A stretch of 64,000 nucleotides of DNA from Hermatobates lingyangjiaoensis (Eukaryota; Arthropoda; Insecta; Hemiptera; Hermatobatidae). A program made the position numbers and the translations under genes. Below the pieces are notes generated by a model. The model worked only from the letters and a program-made list of their open reading frames with translations, searched no databases and was not told the origin of the DNA. Position 1 is the first letter of the stretch, and every line of letters begins with the position of its first letter. This document shows, in pieces, positions 25,531 through 37,259 of this stretch. The stretch is from positions 4,127,001-4,191,000 of the forward strand of contig JAPFBL010001617.1 of NCBI GenBank assembly GCA_026182355.1, written 5' to 3'.

Positions 25531-25534
25531 TTAC

Positions 25535-26290
25535 TTTACAATAAGTGTAGTGATCATAAAAAAAATGTATCTAAAATTTTGACGCATATACTGTTTTAAG
25601 GTCCTCAAAGTCCTTTTTTGGTGTTTTTTCGACAATTTTTGCTTTTCCAAAAGTTTGTGAGCACGATACAAGCCACATCGTTTGATGGATCAATATCAAA
25701 AATATTTTACACAAAAATGCTCGGTATATTGTAGATGTTCCCTATTGTTTTTGGACAATATTATATGATAGAAAAGTCACTTTTCTGAACAAATTGTGAT
25801 TGTAAACAACATTTTTACCTTCTAAGCTAGTATTCTAGAGTCTTAAAATTTTAGAATTATTATGTAACTAATAAGAGAAACGGTTTTCGAAATTTATCAA
25901 TTACCGAAAGAGTATGTTCTGAAATATAATGTAAAAATGTTGACCAATGATTGACTTTGAAAGTGTTTGGACACGATTCAGGTCAGACCATTTGTCTGAT
26001 CTTGATGAAATTACTTACACCCAGAAGTAGCTACTTATGAGAGGATGAACTGAATACGTTTTGTAGAAATTACACCGCTAAAGGCAATAATGTAGCTATA
26101 AAAACTGAAAACTCAACTTGTACTAATGGGTTACCTGTTGTACTTGTGTACTTGTCTGATTAGTTTACATTGAATTCGAACTTGTTCTCAGAATAGAATC
26201 AAACAGAATTTTTGTTTTGAAGTTTAATAGAAGAAAAGATGTTTTAATGATTTGATATGATATTTAAAAACAATAAAATGCTTGAAACTA
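25535..26290 (+). repeat. R1 repeat, left part
   Basis: It starts with ACTTTACAATAAGTGTAGTG and follows the R1 order through TTTTGACGCATATACTG, GATGGATCAAT and GGTCAGACCATTTG. The right part of the same family resumes at about 28085, so a 1.8-kb stretch may interrupt one copy. Confidence 0.5.
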
Positions 26291-28085
26291 TACTGCAAAC
26301 TAATTAGAAGACACTCATTCTTTATATGTTTAAGAATTCCATTATTTTTGGGTAATACTGGAGCATTTTTTATTCAATGGATCGATGACATGGATGAGTC
26401 TCAGGTCCTCAGAAGGTTTAATATAACTTCTTCAAAAAAATTTTGTTGTTAACTTTTGGTTAAAGAAAACATTATTTGACAAGTGATTTAATAAATTGCA
26501 GTCTTATTTCACCAGACATTTGTTTTTTAGGAGCAAAATTTTTAAAAATAATTTAAACTTAATTCATTTGCAAACTTGTATAAGTATTGTAAATCACTTT
26601 GTTAATCGAAAATAAAACTTAATTTTGGAACTGTAAAGTGCTATTTACATTGAGAAAATATACTGTGCAGAGTTCTCAAACATGTAAAGTATGTGTTTTG
26701 TATTCTCAGAAGCACAGTTTTTTACCAAGTAGAAATGAATTATTTATCAGTTTGTCTTGTTTGGATTATGTGTTGTATATAGAACTTGTGGCTTTTATTG
26801 CTTTGAATTGTTAACAAAGGGATTTACTGATTTACTACTCAGCAGATAAAAATACCAGGGATCCCTTCATGTTTCGTTAAGTACTTGAATGAATGATTTA
26901 TAATTGAAATTTACCCATTAATCTTCTTCAACGTGAGGCTTTCAAGCAACCTAGTCTCTCTCCCAATGCTTGATTTCAATTGCTTTCAATTATTCTGAGC
27001 CTTATTTATTGATCAAAGCGAAAACTTTACATTCAAAATGAGTTATCCGAATTGAAAAATAATTTCATATCAATATACCTTTTAAATGTTTTAAATATTT
27101 TCATGGTCTTTATAAAAAAAATAAGTTACATTATGAATTGTTCCTAATATTTCTATTTTGTTTATGAATTTCGCTTCCTCCTGCGCAAGGTACCATTTTT
27201 ATTAATAAATAACCAAATAATCAAATAGGATAAGTAAATTCAGTATATATACAGAAAAACTGACTAAACTGTATAATGTATGGAGTGTTGTATTTTTTTT
27301 AAGTTGGTAGCAAGGACTTCATGTTTTTGTTATTACTTCTATCGCTTGCCAGTTTAACGAATCAGCGTAGTTCCTAATCGTGATAGCGAACAATGAGGTT
27401 GGGATCTTAATGTTCCCAAGTTTTAACTTTTTTGTTTTTTCGATATATAGTACGTATTTTGAATGAGTGTGAATATTACACAGTTACAACAATTTATAGT
27501 GGCATTTCAACTATAACAAGTAGCCTGCCTAGAAACTACAGCCTTCGCAATAATCCCATCGCAACATTCTTCTTTTGTAATCTTTGTCCGTTCGAAAATT
27601 TCGACCCGCAATAAGAAAAGTAGCCTTGTTATTTAGAAAGGTTTGAAGATTATTTCAATATGGAAAATTTGACAGACGAAGTCAAAAAGCTCAATAATTT
27701 GTGCATCAATAGGACAAGAACATTATAATAAAGTCAATTCACTCCTGGGAACCATACAAGCAGTAACAACTCTGGAGTATAATGAGATTATATGATTGTT
27801 GAAAGTTCCGAAAATAATGACAATAAGTTAAGACTATTAGATTAAGACTATAAAAAAATATTTATCAGTATAGAATCAAAGAGATTTACTTTAAAGTTTT
27901 TTTTTTGAAGTTGAAGTCTTCTTCGTCTTTGTCTTTTTTATAGGCTTTAAACCGATTGTTTTGATTGTTCTTTAGTTTCTGGTGTATAATGATTGATCCA
28001 AGTTTCCTTGACTCTGACAACTTGACGCAAAAAGTCTTTGGGATATCGCTTAAATGGTTTCTGAAATTGGAAGGTGCTCTACAAT
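26290..28085. other. AT-rich sequence between two R1 parts
   Basis: No gene recognised. It may be an insertion into R1 or unrelated flanking DNA. Confidence 0.35.
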
Positions 28086-29025
28086 GAGAAATAGTAACTT
28101 TTGACAAAAGGAAAGAGAAGTGATTTTTTAAAAAAACACTAGCAGGCCATAAAATTCCCAGTATAATAATTTCATAAAAGACGAAAAATGTAAAACATAA
28201 TTCAAAATTGAAAACATTCTTTGAAAAATAATAAATGAAGTTATCCTACAATCTAAGTTAAAAATTATCTTAAAACGAAATGTTTTCTAAAATGTTTTTG
28301 ACATTTTTGAGACAAAATAGGAATATTTTCAAGTTTTAAATGGGAAACTTTGTCTTAAATCTGCAATGTAGTCGGAGATTACTATGTAACCATGTAAGAA
28401 ATCCAGTGGCTATTGGAACAAAACCCATGTTCACTTGTAGGAGATTATTTCATAACACGAAATCTTCACTTTCGCTTTTCAAAAATGTTATTACTGCTGT
28501 AGTTACACTAATGGTACTATATGCATCAGCTGTGTGATAAACAAAAATAAACGTGTATATTGATAAGGGAATCAATCATTATCTGCACTACCTTCAGTAA
28601 GGGGGCCAGGTTAGCTCAGTGGTTAACGTACTCGCCAATGGGCTGGTAGTCGGGAGTTCGATCCCCACCTGGCACTCGATTTATTCATACAGGAGGTGAA
28701 TACATCTGAGTACGTCGTCCCTCGGAGAGGACGTTAAGCCGTCGGTCCCGAGCCCGTATGATGTCAAGTATTCGTTAAAGATCCCTACTCGAAATGCTCT
28801 TGAGTTAGGCAAAATTTAGGACTGTCATGTAGAATCTGTAGAATCACCGATCAAATGAATAGCCGGTAAACGGCTGACGATATCACCCGCCAGAGGATCA
28901 GTTTAAACAATAAAAAAAAAACCTCCGGGAATGAGAGACTAATAATCATCTGCCATTTAGACTTTTATATTATGCTTAAATGGGACATTATATATTATAT
29001 ACCCAAAAAGTTTTATATTATGTTT
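28085..29025 (+). repeat. R1 repeat, right part, interrupted by a SINE
   Basis: Blocks shared with 61845-62450 include AAGGCCATAAAATTCCCA-type wording, TTTCAAAAATGTTATTACTG and TAATAATCATCTGCCATTTA. A SINE at 28601-28921 splits the ACTACCT / CCTCCGGGAATGA junction that is continuous at 62310-62330. Confidence 0.6.
28601..28921 (+). repeat. tRNA-derived SINE
   Basis: The head carries an A-box-like TTAGCTCAGTGG (28611-28622) and a B-box-like GGAGTTCGATCCC (28655-28668), like a tRNA gene. It is followed by a body with TACGTCGTCCCTCGGAGAGG and GACGTTAAGCCGTCGGTCCC, then an A-rich tail at 28910-28921. Two other copies occur at 40650-40968 (minus) and 49987-50310 (plus), sharing the body. The body block resembles central domains shared by SINEs of many invertebrates, recalled from general knowledge and not checked. 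It is a transposed copy and not a working tRNA gene. Confidence 0.85.
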
Positions 29026-29166
29026 ACTTATAGTAAAGTTTAGTGTAAGCCTCTCCAGATTTTACTTTACTTGTAGTAAAGTTGAATGTAAGCCTCTCCA
29101 GATTTTACTTTACTTGTAGTAAAGTTGAGTGTAAGCCTCTCCAGATTTTACTTTACTTGTAGTAAA
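29026..29166 (+). repeat. 43-bp tandem repeat built from the R1 end
   Basis: Three units start at 29026, 29069 and 29112, with a partial fourth at 29155, each exactly 43 bp apart. Each unit reads ACTTGTAGTAAAGTTGAATG... to CTCCAGATTTTACTTT and equals one end of R1 in tandem. Confidence 0.9.
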
Positions 29167-30330
29167 TAAATAATCTGTCAATAAGTACCAAAATAGTTTT
29201 GGCGTTATTTTGACAGATGACGGCCCACAATGATAATATCAACTCGCCGTAAGAACCGATTCTGACTTCAAACACAGGTGTATAGTGGACCTCCTTCTTT
29301 TATATGATTAAAATCGTATTAGTTGTAAGTATTACTATGCTGATTTATGTAAGTACTATGAAGTAGCTGTCTCTTTCGAATTTTTTCAACTTTTGAAAAA
29401 TTAAATTTAAAATTCCCAAATTAACTTGGTATAAAATAATTCCTACTGTGTTTGTTGTATGATCTATTAAGCAGAAATATTATTTGATAATGTCTCTTGA
29501 TGATAACTAACATTTATTTGTTTATATTCCCAATAATTTGCTTAAGAAAATATTGGGCCATTGTATCAACAAAAAATATAATATGGACCAAAATTGTCAA
29601 TTGAATGATATAATTTACCTAAGTAATAATGTTTAAAGCTGTACAATTAGTAAGGTAGAACACTTAACAAGTGGATGTCTAAACTAGTCGAAAAAAATAT
29701 ACATTTTTACTATTGCTATTCCATTTATGAGTGCTACTGTCATTACACGAGGCTGATGTAACGCCAATTCAGTTTCATCGTGCTCCTTTTATTAATGTTC
29801 ATTGCCAAGTGAAGAGATCTGGCCTCAGTGACGACGTGCGTGAAACTTACACTCTTTTAAGGATCTTATTATACTTCTTGATCAGAAATAGTTACTGAAT
29901 TAAGGATTATAATGGATAAAAAATACTTATAATTAATGGGTCAAGTTAAATAAAAGGTTAAGTTTATTTTAAAACCTTTATTAATTTGCGTAATAGATAA
30001 AAAAATATGTTAAATTAATGTAAAACAATTTAAAAGAGAGTTTAAAAGACTTACATTCAAAACCCAGGTGACAAATGGAAAGATATCATTAAATATGTGA
30101 TTGTACTGTAACGTTCAAGTTTTTTTTTTTTTTTTTTTTTTAGAAATTTTAGAAATATAGTTAAATATTTTACTATTTATATTATATTACTATATTAAAT
30201 ATATTATTTTGTTATATGTTATGTATAACTATAATAACATGTATGTATGTATGTATGTATGTATATATATATATATATTATGAATGTTATATAATAACTA
30301 TATTATATTATATTATTTATAGTTAAATAT
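29167..30330. other. AT-rich sequence, no gene recognised
   Basis: It includes a poly(T) tract at 30120-30142 and a (GTAT)n/(AT)n patch at 30240-30278. Nothing coding. Confidence 0.45.
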
Positions 30331-30334
30331 TAAT

Positions 30335-31840
30335 ATTTTACAGTATTACACTGGCTCAAACATAGTATTATACTAGTTTCGGAAGTATTATACTAGTTCA
30401 CTCAATATTATTTAACCTGTAGTACACTGGTGACAATGGTACAATCAACATTACGAGTATATTACCTGTATTACACTAGTGACACTGGTAGAATCAATAT
30501 TATTTTACCAGTATTACACTGGTTTACACATTATTTGGTAGTATTATACTAGTTCACTCAATATTATTTTTCTTGTAGTACACTGGTCCATTCATATTAT
30601 TTTACCTGTATTACACTAGTGACGCTGGTACAATCAATATAATTTTACCAGTTTTACACTGGTTTACACATTATTTGGTAGCATTATGCTAGTTGACTCT
30701 ATATTATTTTACTTGTAGTACACTGGTCACAGTACAGTACCAGTATTACCCTGGTTTACACATTATGTGGATGTATTATACTAGTTCACTCAATATTATT
30801 TAACTTATAGTTCACTGGTAACACTGGTACAATCAACATAATTTTACCAGTATTACATTGTTTCACACATAGTTTGGTAGTATTATACTAGTTACTCAAT
30901 GTTATTTCACTTGTAGTACACCGGTGACAGTGGTCCAATCTGATTATTTTATTTGTATTACACTAGTGACACTTGTACAATCAATATTATTTTACCAGTA
31001 TACACTGGTTCACACATAGTTTTGGTAGTATTATACTAGTTCACCCAATATTATTTAACCTATAGTACACTGGTGACAATGGTACAATCAACATTATATT
31101 ACCTGTATTACACTAGTGACGCTGGTACAATCAATATAATTTTACCAGTTTTACACTGGTTTACACATTATTTGGTAGCATTATGCTAGTTGACTCTATA
31201 TTATTTTACTTGTAGTACACTGGTCACAGTACAGTACCAGTATTACCCTGGTTTACACATTATGTGGATGTATTATACTAGTTCACTCAATATTATTTAA
31301 CTTATAGTACACTGGTAACACTGGTACAATCAACATAATTTTACCAGTATTACATTGTTTCACACATAGTTTGGTAGTATTATACTAGTTACTCAATGTT
31401 ATTTCACTTGTAGTACACCGGTGACAGTGGTCCAATCTGATTATTTTATTTGTATTACACTAGTGACACTTGTACAATTAATATTATTTTACCAGTATAC
31501 ACTGGTTCACACATAGTTTTGGTAGTATTATACTAGTTCACCCAATATTATTTAACCTATAGTACACTGGTGACAATGGTACAATCAATATTATTTTACC
31601 AGTATTACACTTGTTACACATTATTTGGTAGCATTATACTAGTTCACTCAATATTATTTTACTTCTAGTACACTGGTGACAGTGGTTCATTCAACATTAT
31701 TTTACCTGCATTACGCTAGTGACACTGGTACAATCAACATTATTTTACCAGTATTACAGTGGTTTACAAATTATTTGGAGCATTATACTTGTTCAATCAA
31801 TATTATTTTACTTTTAGTATGACACTGGTTCACTTAACGT
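30335..31840. repeat. Minisatellite with higher-order period of about 497 bp
   Basis: About 1.5 kb made of alternating short motifs: GTATTACACTGGT, GTATTATACTAGT, CTTGTAGTACACTGG and GGTACAATCAACATTATTTT. A longer block containing GTGACGCTGGTACAATC recurs at 30619 and 31116 with its neighbours nearly unchanged, so about 0.5 kb has been duplicated on top of the shorter units. The many ACTAGT and ACTGGT words give it weak dyad symmetry. No coding frame. Confidence 0.9.
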
Positions 31841-31915
31841 CAGTATCTAATAATGTTTGCCTGTGTATACATTATAGAGAGGAAACCATGAAATATGTAA
31901 TATTTCCTTTCATGC

Positions 31916-31930
31916 ATTCTTTGATTCATT
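31916..31930. repeat. Left target-site duplication of the PLE
   Basis: ATTCTTTGATTCATT here recurs at 33225-33239 on the other side of the element. Part of the match (ATTC) may be shared by chance with the element end, so the duplication is 11-15 bp. Confidence 0.8.
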
Positions 31931-31979
31931 CTGAGGTAAAATGGATAAACAAACAAAAGTCTCCACACAAATGAAGTTT

Positions 31980-32016
31980 TATTCAACGCGTTTCGAACTG
32001 TTCATCATCAGGAAGA
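31980..32016 (-). ncRNA. Hammerhead candidate with shortened stem II
   Basis: Minus strand: stem I TTC/GAA, core CTGATGA (32011-32005), extra T, stem II reduced to GAA-CAG-TTC, then GAAA and stem III ACGCGT. Relative to the other copies, the stem II loop region has lost 7 bases. The core itself is intact. Confidence 0.6.
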
Positions 32017-32252
32017 CACTATAATTCAAATTATATCTAATCAGTTACATAATTAAAGTGAAATAATAAAATTCAATTAAAAGAATTCAAGACATACCCA
32101 AGCGTGTGGTGCTGACGGGTTGGTCCAGTGAAAACAACAAGTAGGAAATAGATCCGCTGCGGAAGAATGGGGATAGGCATTTAGTAGATAAGGTGACAAA
32201 GGTTTCGGGTATGCTTGAAAGCGGTTAACTGAAATAGAGAAGGCCAGAACCA

Positions 32253-32879
32253 CTAATTTAGAGGAAGGAAACTTTTTTTTTCTTTTTTGTAATTTATTCT
32301 TTGTGATTCTTGGAACCGTTTAAGAAATTTTGGACACCCTGGAATTTTATTATTAAGACATAGAGATGCAGAAGGATTATTAATGAAGGCTTTGTTTATT
32401 TCGAAAGCTTCCAAATTACAAATTTCTTTAAGCTTTCTATTCGCATGTAGGATGTTAAAGTTCAAGTTTGGGTCAAAGCTGTGATTTTGTGTGACAAGGT
32501 GTTTCGCAAAATGTGAAAAAAATTGTTTATTATTCTTATTGTCATTTTTCCTTTGCAAATATTCATTAAAATGTTCACGGGTTCTTTTTTCAAAGGAGTG
32601 CACAGTCATACCAATGTAGAAACATTGACAATTGTTACAGGACAACTTATAAACTCCACTCAATGAACTGGGATAAAAATTCGATTTAGGGGTTAACAAG
32701 GATTTTAAATTACCATTCGTTTTGTAACTGACTCTAAAATTAAATTTTCTTAATATATTAGCGATTTTTAACGAGGAGGTTCCCACATAAGGTAGGGTAA
32801 TCCAGGAATTTTGGAGGGATTCTAAGCAGTTTTGAAGAAAAATAGTGTTTAAAAGAGTTCTTCTTTCTTTTTTATACAA
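32253..32879 (-). CDS. Penelope-like element GIY-YIG endonuclease (RT-lacking, partial)
   Basis: This 208-residue frame is the C-terminal part of a Penelope-like polyprotein. Residues 29-66 (LPYVGTSSLKIANILRKF...) match the linker that follows the reverse transcriptase in such elements. The endonuclease then shows GVY at 75-77, a Cys cluster at 81, 84 and 86, FYIG at 87-90, Arg 99/101 and His 103 (KRTREHF), and a glutamate near 157 (CNLEAFE). These are the GIY, YIG, Arg, His and Glu positions of the GIY-YIG fold, which nicks the target DNA to prime cDNA synthesis. The ATG is internal to the original protein because the RT domain, usually about 400 residues, is deleted. The catalytic positions look intact, so the domain itself may not have decayed much. 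Confidence 0.88.
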   Translation of the reverse strand: MYKKERRTLLNTIFLQNCLESLQNSWITLPYVGTSSLKIANILRKFNFRVSYKTNGNLKSLLTPKSNFYPSSLSGVYKLSCNNCQCFYIGMTVHSFEKRTREHFNEYLQRKNDNKNNKQFFSHFAKHLVTQNHSFDPNLNFNILHANRKLKEICNLEAFEINKAFINNPSASLCLNNKIPGCPKFLKRFQESQRINYKKEKKSFLPLN

Positions 32880-33090
32880 CAGCTTGTATTAACTGTATAG
32901 AATAACCATTATTTATTGCAATGTTTTTTATTGTATCTATTTCTTTTACGCGGTTTTCTTTAGATAAACTTGTTTTCACTGGACCCACTCGTCAGCACCA
33001 CATCCTTGGGTATGTCTTGAATTCTTTTAATTGAATTTTATTATTTCACTCTAATTTTGTAACTGATTAGATATAATTTGTATTATAGTG

Positions 33091-33133
33091 TCTTCCTGAT
33101 GATGAACACAAAGTGTTCGAAACGCGTTGAATA
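33091..33133 (+). ncRNA. Hammerhead ribozyme candidate, ACGCGU type
   Basis: Stem I TTC 33093-33095 with GAA 33129-33131. Core CTGATGA 33096-33102, extra T 33103, stem II GAACAC 33104-33109 with GTGTTC 33113-33118 and an AAA loop, GAAA 33119-33122, stem III ACGCGT 33122-33127, cut predicted after T33128. Nearly identical to 12704-12746. Confidence 0.8.
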
Positions 33134-33224
33134 AAACTTCATTTGTGTGGAGACTTTTGTTTGTTTATCTTTTTACCTCAGAATGGGTAAATACCACACA
33201 ATTAATGGGATTGCACAACTAATG

Positions 33225-33239
33225 ATTCTTTGATTCATT
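33225..33239. repeat. Right target-site duplication of the PLE
   Basis: ATTCTTTGATTCATT, matching 31916-31930. Confidence 0.8.
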
Positions 33240-33889
33240 ATAAAAGCTTTAAAAATGTTCTATAATTTCTTTATCCCTCTGAATAAAACACTAGCAACTG
33301 CATGACCTCTATCCTGCAAAAGGCATTTGTTTTTTATGTACGAAGTTATTGGCTGTTAAACTGGTAATTTCCTTAGATTGTGTTTTTATCTTTTTTGATA
33401 ACACAGCGTATTGATCTCTGTCATTGTCTCCGTATTACATTTCCAAGAGTTACTCTCTAAAAATCTGCAATTTGTTAATGGTTTTTGTTTTTTGTCTTTA
33501 CGTTATGATTTCGATTAAATTTTGAAGAGTATATGTTGTATTTGCATCAACGCTTAAAACAATAGTGCGGATATGGAAACTACAAAATTGCTTTACAGCC
33601 TTCTTAATTCCTTTTAGAAAGACATACTTATTTGTTATTGCCAAACAAAACTTTAAAAAATGTAAAAATATTAGATTATTATATATATCAGATGTGATTA
33701 ATTATTTTTGCTGGAGACCACATTGTCGGGGCAGAGGGCAGTGGAGGGTAGCATTGATAGCACCCATTGATAAGTATGAAATTTAATATTTGAAAAATCT
33801 AATAAAAGTATTAAATTTAATGAAAATAACTCGAAAAATCAAGTGACTATAACTCTATATTATGAAAAGTATAAATTTAATTTTATAAT
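33240..33889. other. AT-rich sequence, no gene recognised
   Basis: Nothing coding. A short GC-richer patch at 33712-33760 (GGAGACCACATTGTCGGGGC) is unlike its surroundings but was not identified. Confidence 0.4.
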
Positions 33890-34456
33890 TCAATGAGACA
33901 AATACCTCTTATCACAGTTCTTAACAATTCTTTTGAAGTTTGGAGTGAGGTTGATTGTTGAGATTCTCATTACTGTCTGCAAATTTTGGTCTGTAATAGA
34001 ACATTGGTTTTTATTTTTGTTTATCTTAATACGTGAAAAGCTTTCGTCACAGATGTATGTGGAGTCAAAAATGCAGAACATTTTTTCAGCAAAACGTTTT
34101 ATGAATGGAAATTTGTCTCTAGATAAGTAGTTATAAAATTCAATCATCTTCCCAGCATTATACTCGTACTTTTGTTGGCTGCCGTCTTGTGGTTCGTGCA
34201 TAAAAAGTTGTGATGTGAAAACAGATCGCGGGCCGCAGGTTGCCCAGGCCTTATATATGTTATTTAATAGTTTATTACCGAAATGTTTGTAGAAGATAAA
34301 AAGGCCACGGACTAAGAACAGCTGGACAACCATAATTAATATTCCTCCTTTGAAAATGATAACAGATGGAATAGTACTTGAACGAATTAGTTCTTTCGTG
34401 TGGTTACGAGAAAGATAACTTTCAATGCCAATTAAACTGTATTGAACCAACTCCAT
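33890..34456 (-). pseudogene. hAT-type transposase C-terminal remnant
   Basis: A 188-residue minus-strand frame whose C-terminal third reads like the end of hAT-superfamily transposases and their domesticated relatives. Residues 114-146 run KFPFIKRFAEKMFCIFDSTY then ICDESFSRIKINKNKN, followed by TDQNLQTVMRISTINLTPNF (155-174). This corresponds to the conserved region where an FGSTYxCExxFS.MxxxKxKxRS motif and a TDxxLxxxLRIS motif lie just before the dimerisation end. The first 95 residues are not recognised. The N-terminal BED finger and DDE parts are missing, and no terminal inverted repeat was found nearby. A dead fragment is most likely. Confidence 0.65.
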
Positions 34457-34459
34457 TCA

Positions 34460-35450
34460 CAATTGTCTAGACGTTTGGTTTTGAAAATACCAAGATCTAG
34501 AGCTGATTAAATTCCTAAACAGTGTAATCCTTTCATTCTAATACTTTATTAAGTTCTTCATTAATCCCCCTATGTTTTATTTATTCAATCGTATATGCTC
34601 GAAAAATGTTTTACGTTGAAAGGTCTCTCTCTTTGGAAATCCTTGAATTAAAATTCTTTTTACCAGATTTCTTCAGTACATTGCACACACATTAAATTAC
34701 ACAAAACTGTTGAAATCGATATTCAAACTTCTTAATTACTTCATGAAAGCTGGAAAAGACCTTGCTAGTATAATATTGTTGTAAGCCGCCCGCGGACAAA
34801 CAGCTTTGTCACATAATGTTGGAAATGAAATAAAAAAATGGCAAAATAGTGATGAAAATCAAAAAATGTTAATTGTATTAATTGTGCTGAAATTAGCTTT
34901 GCCTGTCTAAGATGAATAAATAAAATTATATCCTTTCATAAAAAAGGCAGTATTGCCTATTAAGCCGATAAAATATTCAGTGCTCATGAGTTTTTTTCAA
35001 GACAGGAATTTAGAGAATTTTATAATTTGTAATTGTTTTTGTTTCTCAAAAAAAGCTAAGTCACTAAACCTAAAAACCACAAAAAAATAGACAAAGTAGT
35101 GAACTCATTATATAGGTAGAAAGATTTGCTGGTTTGTATGGTAGGGTATTTGCCAATTGGTTATTATTAAATGACTTATCACATTAAAATGATGTAGGAG
35201 AAACAGTTTACACTTACTTATCTTCTAGGATAGTGATTCTAGAATAACTTCATTATTCAAGTGTGCCAAAATTTTCATATTCTAATGCTGATATTATTGG
35301 TAGTCCATTTCCATGCTTGAATTACTGCATGAATTTAACTATTTAAAATGCAGTTAAAATGTCATGCAGAGTTACGTTAAATTTTCAGAAACTTAAGAAG
35401 TAAAACCAGAACATCTGCTGTGAAAGTTTGATTTAGGCCTGAAAAACTGA
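34460..35450. other. AT-rich sequence, no gene recognised
   Basis: No coding region or repeat end supported. Confidence 0.4.
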
Positions 35451-35464
35451 GAGTTTCGTGATAT

Positions 35465-36960
35465 AAATAAATAACAAAAATTTGGAGTGGTTATAACTCA
35501 ATTTTACTATAAGTAAACATAATATAAAACTTCTTGGCTATATAATATATAATGTCCCATTTAAGCATAATATAAATGTCTAAATGGGGGATGTTTATTA
35601 GTCTTTCATTCCTGGAGGTGGTACAGATAGTGATTGATTCACTTATCAATATATATGCTTAGTTTTTAATATTACACCACTGATTCATATAATATCATTA
35701 GGATAACTACAGCAGTATTAACATTTTTGAAAAGCGAAAGTGAAAATTTCGTGTTACGAACTTGAATAATAGCAAATACACCATTAGTCCAGAATAAACA
35801 TTCAGTTGTTATAGCTTTATTGCTCTTTGCCGTAATGTAAGTTTCACGAATTTTTTTTATATATTGCTAATTTCCTGCTACATTTTTTGGCAAAAATTGT
35901 TTTTGCCAAAAACAATTATCACTATAATTTACAGTAACTAATTAAAAAAAGTAAAATTTATCAAATATCATACATATTTAGAATTATTCTACAATTATAT
36001 TTACCAAGTTGTTTACCTACAGTAAAGAGCGATATAATGTTACATCCAAAGCACACATGCAATCAGTTGTATAGCGAGCTGAAATCCACGGTAAAATATG
36101 AAGACCTGAAATCCACATAATTTTACTTTTTTTTTTACATAGAATTAATAATTGAAATCATATCATGATTTTTCTAAAGCATAAAAAAAGTTTAATAAAT
36201 TCTTTGGATTAAATTCTGAGATGACATTTTCTAAGCTATTGTAAACAAATCCAGCAAATAGAGCACGTTACTATTATTCCAAGTTGACTTCCGCATTTTT
36301 TGGACTATGTTGGCTTTTACGATGGTCAAAATGTTTGATTTTTTGCCTTATAATTTCAAGTTGAGAAAGATGCTATAAGGAAAATTTTAGCTTGCAGGTG
36401 TTTACTACTCATTGGTATTTGAGAAAAAAAGGAAACTGAATTTCCAGAATATGTCATAATGATCTTCTTCATTGGAGTTATTGTGCCAAAAAAATATACA
36501 AATTGTAAAAGATGAGTTACATTATATCGTTATTATTACAAATTACATTGTCATTACATTTTTCATAAGTGAAATGAAAATAATAGAAGCTATTTTTGTG
36601 CTCAATTTCATAATGTTCTGTCTCATCATGAGTCCAGTATCGTGTTCAGAATTTTTCAGAGATAATCAAAAGTCGAAATTTTTTCTCTAATTTCCTGTAA
36701 TTGAAAGAAATTGGCATATTTTCCAGTTGTGGTAAAACTGTATTATTGGTAGTTTAATATAACAGCAAAATTACAAGTTATAGAAATTGTAATCCATTCA
36801 AGTAGAAGTGATAAGCAAAATTACAATGTTCTCTAGTGTTAGTAGTTTAGGGGAAAAAAATATTGTTTTACAAAAGTAGTGTAATTCCTTTTCCTTGAAG
36901 CAATTTTGATCAAAAACTATACAGCTGTCTAAGGATTTTTGTGAGGTATTTTTGTGTCCA
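35465..36960 (-). repeat. R1 repeat, minus-strand copy
   Basis: It begins with AAATTTGGAGTGGTTATAAC and TTTTACTATAAGTAAACATA (R1 end), then TCATTCCTGGAGGTGGTACA, AAAAGCGAAAGTGAAAATTT and CCGTAATGTAAGTTTCACGA, in the inverse of the order in 60397-62457. Its far part at about 36820-36870 keeps the TCTCTAGTGTTAGTAGTTTAGG block. The short open frames inside carry no domain. Confidence 0.55.
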
Positions 36961-37002
36961 TCTTCATTATGATCCGTTAAACGGTGTGACCAGTGTACAA
37001 GG

Positions 37003-37115
37003 AGGGCTGTGGAGTCGGAGTCAGAAGCGTGGAGTCGAAGTCGGAGTTGGGCATATTTTCGACCTGGAGGAGTCGGAGTCGGAAGAAACCAGCCGACTCC
37101 AACTCCGACCCCTCA
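37003..37115. repeat. GGAGTCGGAGTCGG-type inverted-repeat fragment
   Basis: A GC-rich stretch of repeated GGAGTCGGAGTC on the left and CCGACTCCAACTCCGACC on the right, which are inverted to each other. Such a block is typical of a short inverted-repeat DNA element. Class not determined. Confidence 0.5.
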
Positions 37116-37259
37116 CCTATTTATTACTTGTATACATGAAAATGACATAAAATGATAAAACATGATTAACTAGTCCAAGTAGAATTTTTCCCTCCGGAGA
37201 AGGACATTGGACATTTGATGGTAGAACACAAAATGTCTAGTTTAATACAAAATATCTGG

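Larger units (their letters stand above)
31931..33224 (-). mobile_element. 5'-truncated Penelope-like element with endonuclease ORF
   Basis: Between the 11-15 bp duplications the element has an inverted terminal stretch on the left (CTGAGGTAAAATGGATAAAC...), a GIY-YIG ORF on the minus strand, and the mirror-image terminal stretch on the right. Each terminal stretch contains an ACGCGU-type hammerhead. The reverse transcriptase domain is missing, so it cannot move by itself. It is the coding relative of the foldback unit at 12015-12800. The inverted terminal arrangement is usual for Penelope-like elements that carry a partial inverted copy of their terminal repeat. Confidence 0.85.

Noticed and set aside
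28601..28675. A true tRNA gene (A and B boxes present)
   Set aside because: The boxes are followed by a SINE body and an A-rich tail, the unit recurs twice elsewhere, and no clear cloverleaf with an anticodon could be drawn.
33712..33760. Possible hAT terminal repeat or SINE piece (GC-rich patch)
   Set aside because: No inverted partner or duplication was found around the transposase remnant at 33890-34456.
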